From contig NZ_OZ193413.1 in the NCBI RefSeq assembly GCF_964275155.1, forward strand, positions 620,001-684,000: DNA of 64,000 bases. The letters are read 5' to 3'. Below are positions 41,031 to 51,668 of this stretch, in pieces. Both the position numbers and the translations under genes were made by a program. The notes under the pieces are model-generated. The model was not told the DNA's origin. It made no database searches and saw only the letters and a list, made by a program, of their open reading frames with translations. The stretch is from Curculioniphilus buchneri. GTDB taxonomy: Bacteria > Pseudomonadota > Gammaproteobacteria > Enterobacterales > Enterobacteriaceae. How positions within the stretch are numbered: the first letter of the stretch is position 1; each line of letters starts with the position of its first letter.

Positions 41031-41540
41031 TAAAGAAGATTCAAATTTGTAACCAGTGATTAATTTGTGCTTTTCCATATTGTTGTTATAGATAAAAAAA
41101 TATTATGTAGCATTGGTATATCCAAACTACAACTATCACCAGGAATTGATAATCTTTGACGGATGACAATAATAATGAATTGATTTCTACGAAGAAAAAA
41201 GTAGTTTTTGACATTATAGTAAATGGCATTATATTTGTTGATATTACGTATCTATATTATTAACACAATTATCATCAATAGCTGGTATCGTTTCTTATTA
41301 TATCGTTTTCCATATTTATGGATTTCATTCTCTATGAATTTATCTTCAGAGGGGACATTGTAATTTCCAAGGATTTTAAAAAATCAAAATAATTCTTAAA
41401 AAAGACAAATCAATTATTTTCAGTTAAATGCGAATATCAATTATGCTTTTATGGAAAAATTGTTTTAGAGAACACTAAGGATGAATTTTTTATCGAATAT
41501 GCAAAATGGAATTATTATCAGGTAATTACCATGCATAAAA
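41031..41540 (-). pseudogene. zapD: zapD (yacF) remnant
   Basis: ZapD bundles FtsZ filaments at the division ring. On the minus strand, directly after coaE as in E. coli, one frame reads FFLRRNQFIIIVIRQR then LSIPGDSCSLDIPMLH (about 41200-41100). This follows E. coli [21 protein letters not shown]...SFDLPTLHIW. After a frame shift in a run of seven A, QINHWLQ matches QVETWIASL. Towards coaE, LSFLRIILIF resembles the HFFRNVSELLDVF region. Stops and shifts break the whole. Outer limits are approximate. Confidence 0.7.
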
Positions 41541-41547
41541 TTGCATC

Positions 41548-42159
41548 CTATCTATTTACTGATTGTGCTAGTGAAAGATAGTGTTTATGTAATGTGGCAA
41601 CACGATCTTGAATCTTTTCACGACATCCATTATTATCAATAATATCATTGGCATACGTTAAATGTTGTTGACGTGAAGCTTGTGTTTCTAAAATCTTTTC
41701 TATTAGCGTTTGACTGATAGTATCCCGTTGCAGTGTACGTGTAATCTGTATTTCAGGCGTTACATCAACTACCAATATTCGATTAGCACGGTGCTGCAAG
41801 TTATTTTCAATCAGTAACGGTACTACCCATATCGCATATGGTGCATGAATAGAACATAATTGTTGTTCAGTTTTCTGTCGAATTAAAGGACGTAGAAGAT
41901 TATTCAACCAAATCATTTGCTTCATGTCGAAGAAAACATGTGATTTCAGCATCATACGATTTAATGAGCCATCGGAACAAAGTATTTCTGGGCCAAAATT
42001 TTGTATAATAATATGTAAGGCAATACTATTTGGTTTGACCACTTGACGAGCAATTAGATCGGCATCTATTACGGGGATGCCGAATGCAGAAAAAAAATTA
42101 GCTATCGTGCTTTTACCACTTCCAATACCGCCGGTTAACGCGACAATATATTGTGTCAT
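41548..42159 (-). CDS. coaE: Dephospho-CoA kinase
   Basis: Catalyses the last step of coenzyme A synthesis, phosphorylating the 3'-OH of dephospho-CoA. The 203 residues (E. coli 206) start with the P-loop ALTGGIGSGKST and contain VIDADLIARQVV and VVPLLIEN. It is divergent from guaC across a 181-bp spacer, as in E. coli. Downstream lies the dead zapD. Confidence 0.96.
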   Translation of the reverse strand: MTQYIVALTGGIGSGKSTIANFFSAFGIPVIDADLIARQVVKPNSIALHIIIQNFGPEILCSDGSLNRMMLKSHVFFDMKQMIWLNNLLRPLIRQKTEQQLCSIHAPYAIWVVPLLIENNLQHRANRILVVDVTPEIQITRTLQRDTISQTLIEKILETQASRQQHLTYANDIIDNNGCREKIQDRVATLHKHYLSLAQSVNR

Positions 42160-42340
42160 GTTTATTATCTGATTTAAAAAAATTGAATTATCTAATTGTA
42201 GTTAAATTACTGACATTTTATCATAAAAAGATAAATTTGCAATTTAGTGCTAATTTTTTTCATGTATGATACTTATTCTAAGATAAGAAAATTTATATTC
42301 TATATTAATTAGCCGTTCTTCATTTTGGTATGAGGTTTTT

Positions 42341-43384
42341 ATGCGTATTGAAGAAGATATGAAATTAGGTTTTAAAGATGTTCTAATACGGCCGAAACGC
42401 TCAACTTTGAAAAGTCGTTCTGACGTTAAACTGCAGCGACGTTTTACTTTTAAACACCCTAATACTCATTGGTCAGGTGTCCCAATTATAGCTGCTAATA
42501 TGGATACAGTTGGTACTTTTCGTATGGCACAAGCACTAGCACCTTTTAACGTGTTAACTGCAGTGCATAAGCATTATAATATAGATCAATGGCAGGAATT
42601 TGTATCACAAGTATCGGAATCAGTTTTAGATCATGTCATGGTATCTACCGGTATGTCTACTACCTATTTTGATAAAATGAAAAAGATTTTCGCATTGTCA
42701 CCTTTACTGAACTTTATTTGTATTGATGTTGCGAATGGTTATTCAGAATATTTTGTTACATTTGTTCGAAAAGTTCGTGAGGTATTTTTAAATAAGGTCA
42801 TTTGTGCTGGAAATGTAGTTACAGGTGAAATGGTAGAAGAATTGATTCTATCTGGTGCAGATATCGTAAAAGTAGGTATAGGACCTGGATCTGTTTGCAC
42901 TACTCGAATAAAAACTGGAGTTGGTTATCCGCAATTATCAGCTGTAATTGAATGTGCTGATGCTGCTCATGGATTAAGTGGTCATATTATTAGTGATGGC
43001 GGTTGTTCTGTGCCAGGAGATGTTGCTAAGGCGTTTGGTGGTGGTGCAGATTTTGTAATGCTTGGTGGTATGTTAGCGGGACATGAAGAATGTGAAGGAA
43101 CAATTATTGAGGAAAACGGCGAACGGTTTATGCTATTTTATGGTATGAGTTCTGAGTCTGCTATGAAGATTCATATAGGTGGTATACATAATTATCGAGC
43201 TGCAGAAGGTAAAACAGTTAAATTACCTCTTCGTGGTTTAGTAGAAAATACCATCCGTGATATCTTCGGTGGTTTGCGTTCCGCTTGTACTTATGTTGGT
43301 GCGCCACGTCTTAAAGAATTAACTAAAAGAACTAGTTTTATTCGTGTTTCTGAACAAGAAAACCGTATTTTTACTTATTCATAA
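42341..43384 (+). CDS. guaC: GMP reductase
   Basis: Deaminates and reduces GMP to IMP with NADPH, balancing purine pools. The 347 residues equal E. coli. Motifs are the start LGFKDVLIRPKRSTLKSR, ANMDTVGT, the catalytic cysteine in GPGSVCTTR and DGGCSVPGDVAKAFGGGADF. AGG in ATGAGGTTT precedes the ATG. It is divergent from coaE and convergent with yheU. Confidence 0.97.
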   Translation: MRIEEDMKLGFKDVLIRPKRSTLKSRSDVKLQRRFTFKHPNTHWSGVPIIAANMDTVGTFRMAQALAPFNVLTAVHKHYNIDQWQEFVSQVSESVLDHVMVSTGMSTTYFDKMKKIFALSPLLNFICIDVANGYSEYFVTFVRKVREVFLNKVICAGNVVTGEMVEELILSGADIVKVGIGPGSVCTTRIKTGVGYPQLSAVIECADAAHGLSGHIISDGGCSVPGDVAKAFGGGADFVMLGGMLAGHEECEGTIIEENGERFMLFYGMSSESAMKIHIGGIHNYRAAEGKTVKLPLRGLVENTIRDIFGGLRSACTYVGAPRLKELTKRTSFIRVSEQENRIFTYS

Positions 43385-43696
43385 GTTAAAAAATTAATAT
43401 TTAATATATTAGAACGCTGCTAATATTCTATTTTTATTTTTATATAGTTTCATCACAGTATGATGTATGAACGATAATATATTTTTAGAATACGAATATG
43501 TATCAATTGTAGTTAAATTTATTTTATATGTATTTTACAAGCAGTAGAATACTTAAATATAAGGTATTCTATTTCTAGATATTTTACTACTCATTTTAAT
43601 AAATTTTACTTTATATGAAATTAAATGATGCTGTTTAAATTTTATTTTTTATAAAGTCGTTCCATAATATAAAATTATTGTATTGATTGAAATACA
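43385..43696. other. guaC-yheU convergent spacer
   Basis: 312 bp between the two stop codons, A+T-rich. I see nothing in it beyond short AT self-complementary runs that could end guaC. Confidence 0.4.
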
Positions 43697-43903
43697 TTAA
43701 TAATGTAGTACAATATTGATGCTCTCATGCAATTGAGACCATACTAATATTGCTTTGCCAGATTGAAGTTGACAGAACACATCCCTTACTTTTTGTGCTA
43801 GATCTTTTTCTTTGTCACCATAATCGGTACCTTCACGCAATACAAAAGATTCAATCAAATTATGTAGCGTAGTGGGTTCGATCTCTTTCCAAGGAATGAC
43901 CAT
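43697..43903 (-). CDS. yheU: UPF0270 family protein YheU
   Basis: A small cytoplasmic protein of unknown function. The 68 residues align with E. coli YheU (72 aa): NLIESFVLREGTDYG is almost identical, followed by QKVRDVFCQLQSGKAILVWSQLHESIN. The ATG is preceded by GGAGAAATC. Its place between guaC and the str operon, opposite to rpsL, matches the E. coli orientation of yheU relative to rpsL. All ancestral genes between yheU and rpsL are gone or dead, so its survival is notable. Confidence 0.88.
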   Translation of the reverse strand: MVIPWKEIEPTTLHNLIESFVLREGTDYGDKEKDLAQKVRDVFCQLQSGKAILVWSQLHESINIVLHY

Positions 43904-44372
43904 GATTTCTCCGAAAGTTACAAAATGTATATTATAATTAAATTTGATGGATAAATAATTTATTGATGATATTTACATACTCTATCCAAAAAGACAAAAA
44001 AACCTATTTTAAGAAATAAAATAAATCGTTAAATTTCAGTTTAAATCTCATAATTATCAGTGTATGTTATATACTTCTAATATCTTGCAATGGAAATGGT
44101 ATACCATGTATTTCTAGTTACCTTTAGGATTGGAATTTCTACTATGGATGATGGATTATTCCTTCAAGAAGGTTATAATTAATGAATGATTGTTACTATT
44201 TAATTTCATATTAGTTTATAAATTATAAATTTTATAATTTAATGCTTAATTTTTAATTGAAAATTGTGTATAAAAATTATATCATATTTTTATGATTGGA
44301 AGTCAGAGACTAATTAGTGTAGTTAAACTACAAATTTTTTATTAGCTATGTATATACTAATGTAAGAACGTC

Positions 44373-44418
44373 TAATCAAACTTAACGTAAATTAATAATC
44401 AAACTTAACGTAAATTAA
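44373..44418. repeat. Two-copy 23-bp tandem repeat
   Basis: The unit begins TAATCAAACTTAACGTAAAT and is repeated exactly with period 23. It lies in the yheU-rpsL desert. Confidence 0.85.
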
Positions 44419-45028
44419 TAAATGACAGGAATGTTGCGTCAAAAATGCATATATAATACATAGAGATAAAAAAAGCTATCTTATTATTTTGAATATGATA
44501 TACAGCAATTATAATTAATCATTAAATATTTCTAATAATTTAGTTCTTATACATGGATTTGGTGTGCCAAAAAATAAAGTTATATCATAATATGATATGC
44601 AAAATTCATTATTAGTGGTATTACCAAGATATTAAAAATTTTTTTCATATGCATTCACAATTTGTTTATTAACCAATTATATAATTTCCTAAAGTTCTAC
44701 TGTAGCTCATCAACTTCTTTTTTTAAAAGAAAACAAGTAATCTTGGATAAAAATTATTTTAATTACTTTTTTGTTGTGTAATTACTTTACTATATTCTTA
44801 TAGTTTTTCATAGTATAGATAGATGATTCTATGTTTATAAAAATAAAGCATTCTTCTATATCTAGAAAACGATTTTTATCGTAAAAATATTTTAAAATTT
44901 TAGTTAAAAAACAAATTTCGATAATTTGTCAAAAATTTATTGACTAGATATATACCAGAAGTATATATAACTATATTTTATATAATCAATTTTATTGTAA
45001 TTATTGTTTTCTTATTTGAAATTTATCT

Positions 45029-45048
45029 CGGTAATTAAGATTACCGAT
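45029..45048. repeat. Perfect 8-bp stem-loop followed by TTT
   Basis: TCGGTAAT (45029-45036) and ATTACCGA (45041-45048) flank a TAAG loop, then TTTCG. Its higher G+C than the surroundings suggests a surviving terminator stem from one of the lost genes. Confidence 0.45.
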
Positions 45049-47859
45049 TTCGTATTATGAAATTACAATAAAATATATCTTTTAAATTCAAAAAAATTTT
45101 TTTGAGACTTTAATATATATTCATTAATATTGTAATTAGCAACATAATACTTAATTTATTAACATTAAATGTTATTAATGATCAACATCATCAAGAATCA
45201 ATATTAAAATGTATAACCTATGATCAATAAATAAAGTGCAACTAAATTTTAAAAAATTTAAAATAAAAAATTCATAATTAGTATTGTTAATTATTATTTT
45301 ATGTTTTAAATATCATTTAACCTTTGGTTAATAGTAATTCTTCCTAAGATAGCTGTATTATAATATTAATTATTATTTTTTATAATCTTTAAGATTGATC
45401 TTTAGTGAGTTAAGTGATATTCTATCACAGAATAGAATAACTATATGTTATTCAAAATATTAAAAGCGCTTTATTTTCAAGTAAAAATACAATATTTAAG
45501 TAAATCTTACCTTGTTCTATATCGTTAAATAGCGAAAAAATTTTTTATATTTTCTGATTATCAGAAAAACCTTTGATTCACTAAAACATATAATATTCAA
45601 TTATATATGTCTATATATGTCTTATATATCTGATACTAAATATAATCTGATACATGATTTAGCTCTAGACATATATCATCATAGAATATGTCATTATATT
45701 TTTATATATTCTAATATAGAAATATGTTTTCTAGAAAAATCCTTAATTTAAAATTAATTAGTTTAGTATTAAAGAGTACTATGATTATAGTAGTTAGCTA
45801 ATCACTAATTTATATTTTATTATTGTAATAAATATATGTACATGCAGAAAAGATTAATTTAATATTATTAACTATTATTAGTGAAATTTAGTGCATTTTA
45901 GATCTTTGATACCTTCGATATGAAGAAAATAAAAAAATTATCAATTCTATTGTACACATAGAATTTTTCTAAATATATTTATTAATACTATTTATGGACA
46001 TTAATTTTCTCACGAAAAGAAAGAGTACAACTTTAAAAATATAATTTTAATTATAATTATGTCATTTTCCTTTCGAATAAAAGATTTAAGTATTTTTTTA
46101 AGTATCTATAGGATCATTAGTTTTTAATATATAATATCTTTAGTAAAATATATAGTAATAAGTAATACTTATTATAAACATTAATCAATTTACATTTATT
46201 ATAAATAAATATTGTGTTATATTTAACATGCTAAATTTTAATATTTATATTTTCATAAATATTTCTTTTCTATTTTAATATGCATATATTTTAGCTGTTT
46301 TTCCAATTTTTTTAAAAAAAGAAAATAGAATAGCAATATTCAACTACTATTCTTCTGTCTAAAAGAAGCATAATTCACTTGCATTTTACATATTAGAGAT
46401 ATATAGTATCTTTTGTGTATTTGATGCAATATTATTGCGTCTAATGCTTATAGACTATTAAAAATTTACAATATGTAACGAGCTAAGAATAAGAAAAATT
46501 CTTGTAGTAATTTTTTATGTTTACATTTCCTGATAACAATATATTGATTTAAGTTTCAAATGTATTTTACTTTACGATAAAAACACAATTTTAGTTATAT
46601 AAAAAAACTATATATGTTATATAACTACTCGCGATATTTATTCTATTTCAAGACTTATTAATATTAATGGTAGCACAATAAATTTCATAATTCTCATATT
46701 TAAAAGTAATTTTAGAGTAATTCTATTGTTTATTCGTCCAATAAACATAAATGTTATTTCTATAATCAGCTAATATCATATTAACAATCACTCAATAATT
46801 TTAAGTTATTTCAATAAAATACCTTTAAAATATTATTTAATAATTCAATTAATGCCAGTCATTTTGATGATGACCGCTCTTCGAAATTGATAAACCTGAT
46901 AACAAGCTATATCAGCTTATTCATTATAATTTTGATATGTAAACCTAATTAATAAAATATATATTGAATGACTTAAACTATTCTAATATTTACGCTATCT
47001 TTATGTAATCAGCAATTAAAATAATTATAATGAAATAATAATTAATGCGTAATCTTACAAAAAGATTGGAAGATACTAATTATAAAATTTAGAAAAAAGC
47101 ATATCAATATTAATAAAGATTGTTAATATTTTCCATTTTAGATTATCTATCAATTAAATATTAAAAAAATAATAAAATTACATTATACCTACAATACATA
47201 AAATTTTTCTAATGTTTAATATGATTATTAAATTATTAGATCAATAAAAGTATCTTTAATCTTAAAAGATTATGATAGCATTATACTACAGACTTTATTA
47301 AGTTTAATTTGATATCTTAATAAACAAACTAACTGAGTTAATTATCAATTAAAGTGATCAGATCATAATATCTAAATAAATAAAATTAAGAAAAATATAG
47401 TAATTTAAATATCTTAGTAAGATAAAATAAAAGAGAATTATATTCTCTTTTACTATAGAATTCGATAAGAAATTTACTAGACATATGTAAGTTTAAGTTC
47501 TAACAAATTTCTTTCAGAGAAAAGAGTTGTATGAGGTGATCTCGAAGCTTGTTTTAACGAAGATTTAATGTAATTGAAGACTATTATATATTATTCAATA
47601 ATTGATTAATAAATATTGAGTCATTAAACCAGTGAATGAACTTTTTAATTTAACATCTTAGATTGATTATTATCAATACTGAACCTGATTTAATTAGTAT
47701 GGATGTGAAGCTTCAATTGAAGGAATAGTGAAAATTAAAAGACTATCCTTTATCAGATGTGATCATTACAATTTATAAGGTAAGAAGATTATTTTAATTA
47801 AAATATTAACATTCACAATGTCTCATTGATGTTAAATATTTTAAAGTCATTTTTTAATT

Positions 47860-48005
47860 AAAATAATTAAATTTAAATTATTTATCTATAGGCAATATTC
47901 AATATATAGTCAATCAATGATCCATACAAATCATTTGGATTTGCTAAATGTCTTTTAAGCCATAAATGTCGTATTATATCAAATATATACATTTTAGAAT
48001 TTATC
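47860..48005 (+). pseudogene. tusC: Possible tusC remnant
   Basis: Position and a few residues suggest the end of TusC. FKLFI...YSIY at 47872-47907 resembles E. coli FKLLGLYDIE. SNIYILEF near 47975-48000 resembles the terminus ANYDVILRF, just before the tusB remnant. No reading frame survives. The evidence is mainly synteny. Confidence 0.3.
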
Positions 48006-48015
48006 ATAAGATACA

Positions 48016-48290
48016 ATGCAGACATTGTGTCGTACTTATGTAATATCTATTTGTTATATTTATGAAATCTCATCTATCTTAAACAAGATGGATGCCAAGG
48101 ATTATATCATTCGTTTTTTCTAATTTTGGAGAAATTCCTACGTATTATACCTTATAAATTGTTTTCATACCTATGATCTAACCAATAGTATTACTTGGAA
48201 CTAATGATCCAAAATAGTAATTTTTACTATTATGATGTCTAATGATTAGCCATATTGATCTTAATCAACGACAAATGACCTTAATAATTA
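48016..48290 (+). pseudogene. tusB: tusB remnant
   Basis: TusB belongs to the TusBCD sulfur relay for 2-thiouridine in tRNA. From the ATG at 48016 the text reads MQTLCRT, matching E. coli MLHTLHRS less one codon. In the next frame LKQDG is followed by LEKFLRIIPYKLF, matching LLQDG...LESLRNAPIKVYAL. Further shifts give DLTNSIT and finally NQRQMT at about 48263-48280, matching the C-terminal HSSQMAW. Order, spacing and distance to rpsL fit E. coli. Confidence 0.55.
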
Positions 48291-48320
48291 ATTTATTAGA
48301 CAAGGATGATTATATATTTC

Positions 48321-48349
48321 TTGACACATATGAATATCAACCATAAAAT
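48321..48349 (+). promoter_or_regulatory. Strong sigma70 promoter of the str operon
   Basis: A consensus TTGACA (48321-48326), a 17-bp spacer and TAAAAT (48344-48349) lie 79 bp before rpsL. The leader begins with a small GTGC/GCAC hairpin. The promoter survives immediately downstream of the dead tusB. Confidence 0.7.
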
Positions 48350-48427
48350 TTTGTGCTCTTGCACTCGAATTATTTAATCATAATAGTTTATTATAGTTTT
48401 TAAAAATAAGCTTAGGAGATTTATTGA

Positions 48428-48802
48428 ATGGCAACAATTAACCAGTTGGTACGAAAACCGCGTTCTATGAAAGTTTCAAAAAGCAACGTTCCGGCTTTAG
48501 AAGCATGTCCACAAAAGCGTGGCGTATGCACTCGCGTATACACCACTACTCCAAAAAAACCAAATTCTGCTTTACGTAAAGTTTGCCGTGTTCGTTTAAC
48601 TAATGGTTTTGAAGTTACTTCTTATATTGGTGGTGAAGGTCATAATTTACAAGAGCACTCTGTGATACTAATTCGAGGAGGTCGTGTTAAAGATTTACCA
48701 GGTGTGCGATATCATACTATACGCGGAGCACTTGATTGTTCTGGCGTGAAAGATCGTAAGCGAGGTCGATCAAAATATGGTGCAAAAAAAATAAAGAATT
48801 AA
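48428..48802 (+). CDS. rpsL: 30S ribosomal protein S12
   Basis: A decoding-centre protein. The 124 residues equal E. coli. Lys43 in TTPKKPNSALRK, the site of classic streptomycin-resistance changes, is wild type. AGGAGA ends 8 bases before the ATG. It is the first gene of the str operon. Confidence 0.98.
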   Translation: MATINQLVRKPRSMKVSKSNVPALEACPQKRGVCTRVYTTTPKKPNSALRKVCRVRLTNGFEVTSYIGGEGHNLQEHSVILIRGGRVKDLPGVRYHTIRGALDCSGVKDRKRGRSKYGAKKIKN

Positions 48803-48898
48803 TAATTTTTAATTTATTGATTATATATAAAACTGTCAGGTTTTGGAAATTTCTCAATAAATTAGAGGTTCCTGAAAAAATTACGGAGTGTTATTTTC

Positions 48899-49369
48899 AT
48901 GCCACGTCGTCAAATTGTTGGTCAGCGCAAAATTCTTCCAGATCCAAAATTTGGATCTGAATTATTAGCTAAATTTATTAATATTCTGATGGTAGATGGT
49001 AAAAAATCTATTGCAGAAACTATCAGTTATACTGCACTAGACATTTTGTCACAACGTTCTAATAAAAATTATCTTGAAGCTTTTGAATTAGCCTTAGGAA
49101 ACGTACGTCCCACCATTGAAGTTAAATCTCGCCGAGTTGGAGGATCAACTTACCAGGTCCCAGTGGAGGTGCGTCCAGTTCGACGAAACGCATTAGCAAT
49201 GCGTTGGATTATTGAATCCGCTCGTAAACGAAATGATAAATCTATGGCTCTTCGTCTTGCTAATGAACTCTATGATGCAGCAGATGGGAAAGGTAATGCT
49301 GTTAAGAAACGTGAAGAAGTTCACCGTATGGCAGATGCTAATAAGGCATTTGCTCACTATCGCTGGTAA
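48899..49369 (+). CDS. rpsG: 30S ribosomal protein S7
   Basis: Nucleates assembly of the 30S head and contacts the E site. In E. coli it is also the translational repressor of the str operon. The 156 residues begin MPRRQIVGQRKILPDPKFGS and end ANKAFAHYRW, the short (K-12-like lacks, B-like) C-terminal form. It lies 96 bp after rpsL and 102 bp before fusA. Confidence 0.97.
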   Translation: MPRRQIVGQRKILPDPKFGSELLAKFINILMVDGKKSIAETISYTALDILSQRSNKNYLEAFELALGNVRPTIEVKSRRVGGSTYQVPVEVRPVRRNALAMRWIIESARKRNDKSMALRLANELYDAADGKGNAVKKREEVHRMADANKAFAHYRW

Positions 49370-49471
49370 AAAACCATATGACCATTTTCCTGACAAAATT
49401 TATAATCATTTATACATTTTATGTATTGCATCACTTACCAATGAATGAGTTTCCTGTAATAGAGGATAAAC

Positions 49472-51577
49472 ATGGCTCGTATAACGCCTCTCGCATGCTA
49501 CCGTAATGTTGGTATTAGTGCTCATATCGACGCTGGTAAAACAACTACAACTGAACGGATACTATTTTACACCGGTGTAAATCACAAACTTGGTGAAGTT
49601 CATGATGGCGCAGCTACCATGGATTGGATGATACAGGAACAAGAACGTGGTATAACTATTACTTCTGCAGCTACTACATGCTTTTGGGCCGGTATGGCCA
49701 AACAGTTTGATTTGCATCGTATTAACATTATTGATACCCCAGGACATGTTGATTTTACCATAGAGGTAGAGCGCTCTATGCGTATTCTTGACGGCGTTAT
49801 TATGGTATATTGTGCGGTAGGAGGTGTACAACCTCAATCTGAAACTGTTTGGCGTCAAGCTAATAAATATAATGTACCACGTATTGCATTTGTTAATAAG
49901 ATGGATCGTGTAGGTGCTAATTATTTGCGTGTCGTTAAACAGTTAAAAACCCGTTTATCTGCTAATCCAGTTCCAATTCAGCTAGCTATCGGAGCAGAAG
50001 ACAAATTTACCGGCGTCGTTGACTTGGTAAAAATGAAAGCAGTTAATTGGAACGAAGTAGATCAAGGTATTACTTTTACTTATGAAGATATTCCAGATGA
50101 TTTACCTGAATTAGCTTATGAATGGCACCAACATCTAGTTGCATCTGCAGCTGAAGCATCTGACGAATTAATGGATAAATACTTAAACGGAGAAAAATTA
50201 ACTGAAAAAGAAATTAAGTATGGATTACGTCAGCGCGTCATTAAAAATGAAATCATCTTGGTGACTTGTGGGTCAGCTTTCAAAAATAAAGGTGTACAGG
50301 CGATGTTAGATGCGGTAATTGAATACTTACCAGCACCAACGGACATTCCTGCCATTACAGGAGTTTTAAACGATGGTAAAACTCATACTAAACGCCAATC
50401 TAATGATAAAGAACCATTTTCAGCGCTAGCTTTCAAAATTTCTACAGATCCTTTTGTGGGAAAGTTGACTTTCTTTCGTGTGTATTCTGGTGTGATTAAT
50501 TCTGGCGATATTGTATTCAATTCAGTGAAACAAAAACGTGAACGTTTTGGCCGTATAGTACAAATGCATGCTAATAAACGTGATGAGATCAAGGAAATGC
50601 GTGCTGGTGATATCGCTGCAGCTATTGGATTAAAAGACGTAACAACTGGAGATACTTTGTGTGATCCATTAGCGCCAATTATCCTTGAACGTATGACATT
50701 TCCGGAACCTGTCATTTCTGTTTCTGTAGAACCAAAAACTAAAATTGATCAAGACAAGATGGGTCTTGCTCTCAGTCGTTTAGCACAAGAAGATCCGTCT
50801 TTTCGAATGTGGATTGACGACGAATCTGGACAGACTATTATTGCTGGCATGGGAGAATTGCATCTTGAGATTCTTATAGACCGAATGCGTCGTGAATTTA
50901 ACGTTGAAGCTAATGTTGGTAAACCTCAAGTAGCTTATCGAGAAACAATTCGTGCTTCCATTGAACAGGAAGGTAGATTTATTCGTCAATCTGGTGGTCG
51001 TGGCCAGTTTGGTCATGTATGGTTACGTATTGAACCAATAGAACCAGGTGGAAAAGTGTATGAATTTCTCAATAAAATTGTTGGGGGTATAGTTCCAAAA
51101 GAGTACATTCCTGCGATAGATAAAGGAATTCAAGAGCAAATGAAAAGCGGCGTTCTAGCTGGTTATCCAATCGTAGACATCCGAGTTACTGTTTTTGATG
51201 GTTCTTATCACGAAGTCGATTCTTCTGAAATTGCATTTAAAATCGCGAGCTCTATAGCATTTAAAGAGGGTTTTATGAAAGCAAAACCAGTTCTTCTAGA
51301 ACCTATTATGAAAGTAGAAATAGAAACACCTGAGGACTATATGGGCGACGTTATCGGAGAGTTAAATCGTCGTCGTGGTATGATTGACGGTTTGGATGAT
51401 ACTACAACAGGTAAAACTATATATGCACAAGTTCCACTGTCTGAAATGTTTGGCTATGCTACTGATCTTCGTTCACAAACTCAAGGTCGTGCTTCTTATT
51501 CAATGGAATTTTTGAAGTATAATGAAATGCCAATTAATATTGCTCAACTTATTATAGATGCCCGTAAAACCAAGTAA
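49472..51577 (+). CDS. fusA: Elongation factor G
   Basis: The translocase GTPase, which also acts with ribosome recycling factor. The 701 residues (E. coli 704) contain the P-loop AHIDAGKT at 17-24, the switch II DTPGHVDF, NKMDRVGA, and domains II-V with the domain IV signature QSGGRGQFGHVW and a C-terminal GYATDLRSQTQGRASYSMEF. AGAGGA precedes the ATG. Confidence 0.98.
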   Translation: MARITPLACYRNVGISAHIDAGKTTTTERILFYTGVNHKLGEVHDGAATMDWMIQEQERGITITSAATTCFWAGMAKQFDLHRINIIDTPGHVDFTIEVERSMRILDGVIMVYCAVGGVQPQSETVWRQANKYNVPRIAFVNKMDRVGANYLRVVKQLKTRLSANPVPIQLAIGAEDKFTGVVDLVKMKAVNWNEVDQGITFTYEDIPDDLPELAYEWHQHLVASAAEASDELMDKYLNGEKLTEKEIKYGLRQRVIKNEIILVTCGSAFKNKGVQAMLDAVIEYLPAPTDIPAITGVLNDGKTHTKRQSNDKEPFSALAFKISTDPFVGKLTFFRVYSGVINSGDIVFNSVKQKRERFGRIVQMHANKRDEIKEMRAGDIAAAIGLKDVTTGDTLCDPLAPIILERMTFPEPVISVSVEPKTKIDQDKMGLALSRLAQEDPSFRMWIDDESGQTIIAGMGELHLEILIDRMRREFNVEANVGKPQVAYRETIRASIEQEGRFIRQSGGRGQFGHVWLRIEPIEPGGKVYEFLNKIVGGIVPKEYIPAIDKGIQEQMKSGVLAGYPIVDIRVTVFDGSYHEVDSSEIAFKIASSIAFKEGFMKAKPVLLEPIMKVEIETPEDYMGDVIGELNRRRGMIDGLDDTTTGKTIYAQVPLSEMFGYATDLRSQTQGRASYSMEFLKYNEMPINIAQLIIDARKTK

Positions 51578-51668
51578 AATTTTTAGCAATTTACAACAAT
51601 CAAGATTTTGTACATTTATCGAAGTTATGAGAATATGATTCTGTATCAGAATAGTAAGGAATATAGCA

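Larger units (their letters stand above)
43904..47859. other. 4-kb gene graveyard between yheU and the tus remnants
   Basis: In E. coli yheT, yheS, kefG, kefB, yheV, slyD, slyX, fkpA, yheO and tusD lie between yheU and tusC. Here no live frame exists. Weak traces are possible for yheT (minus strand near 44080-44165) and tusD (plus strand near 47690-47790), not firm enough to annotate. A 23-bp tandem repeat (44373-44418) and an 8-bp perfect hairpin (45029-45048) are the only clear structures. Confidence 0.55.

Noticed and set aside
44080..44165. Possible yheT C-terminal remnant on the minus strand
   Set aside because: GIIHHP and VEIPIL resemble the YheT end, but spacing to yheU is too long and the match is too short to separate from chance.
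47690..47790. Possible tusD remnant
   Set aside because: SFIRCDHYNL-stop resembles the TusD terminus and the position fits, but nothing upstream supports it.
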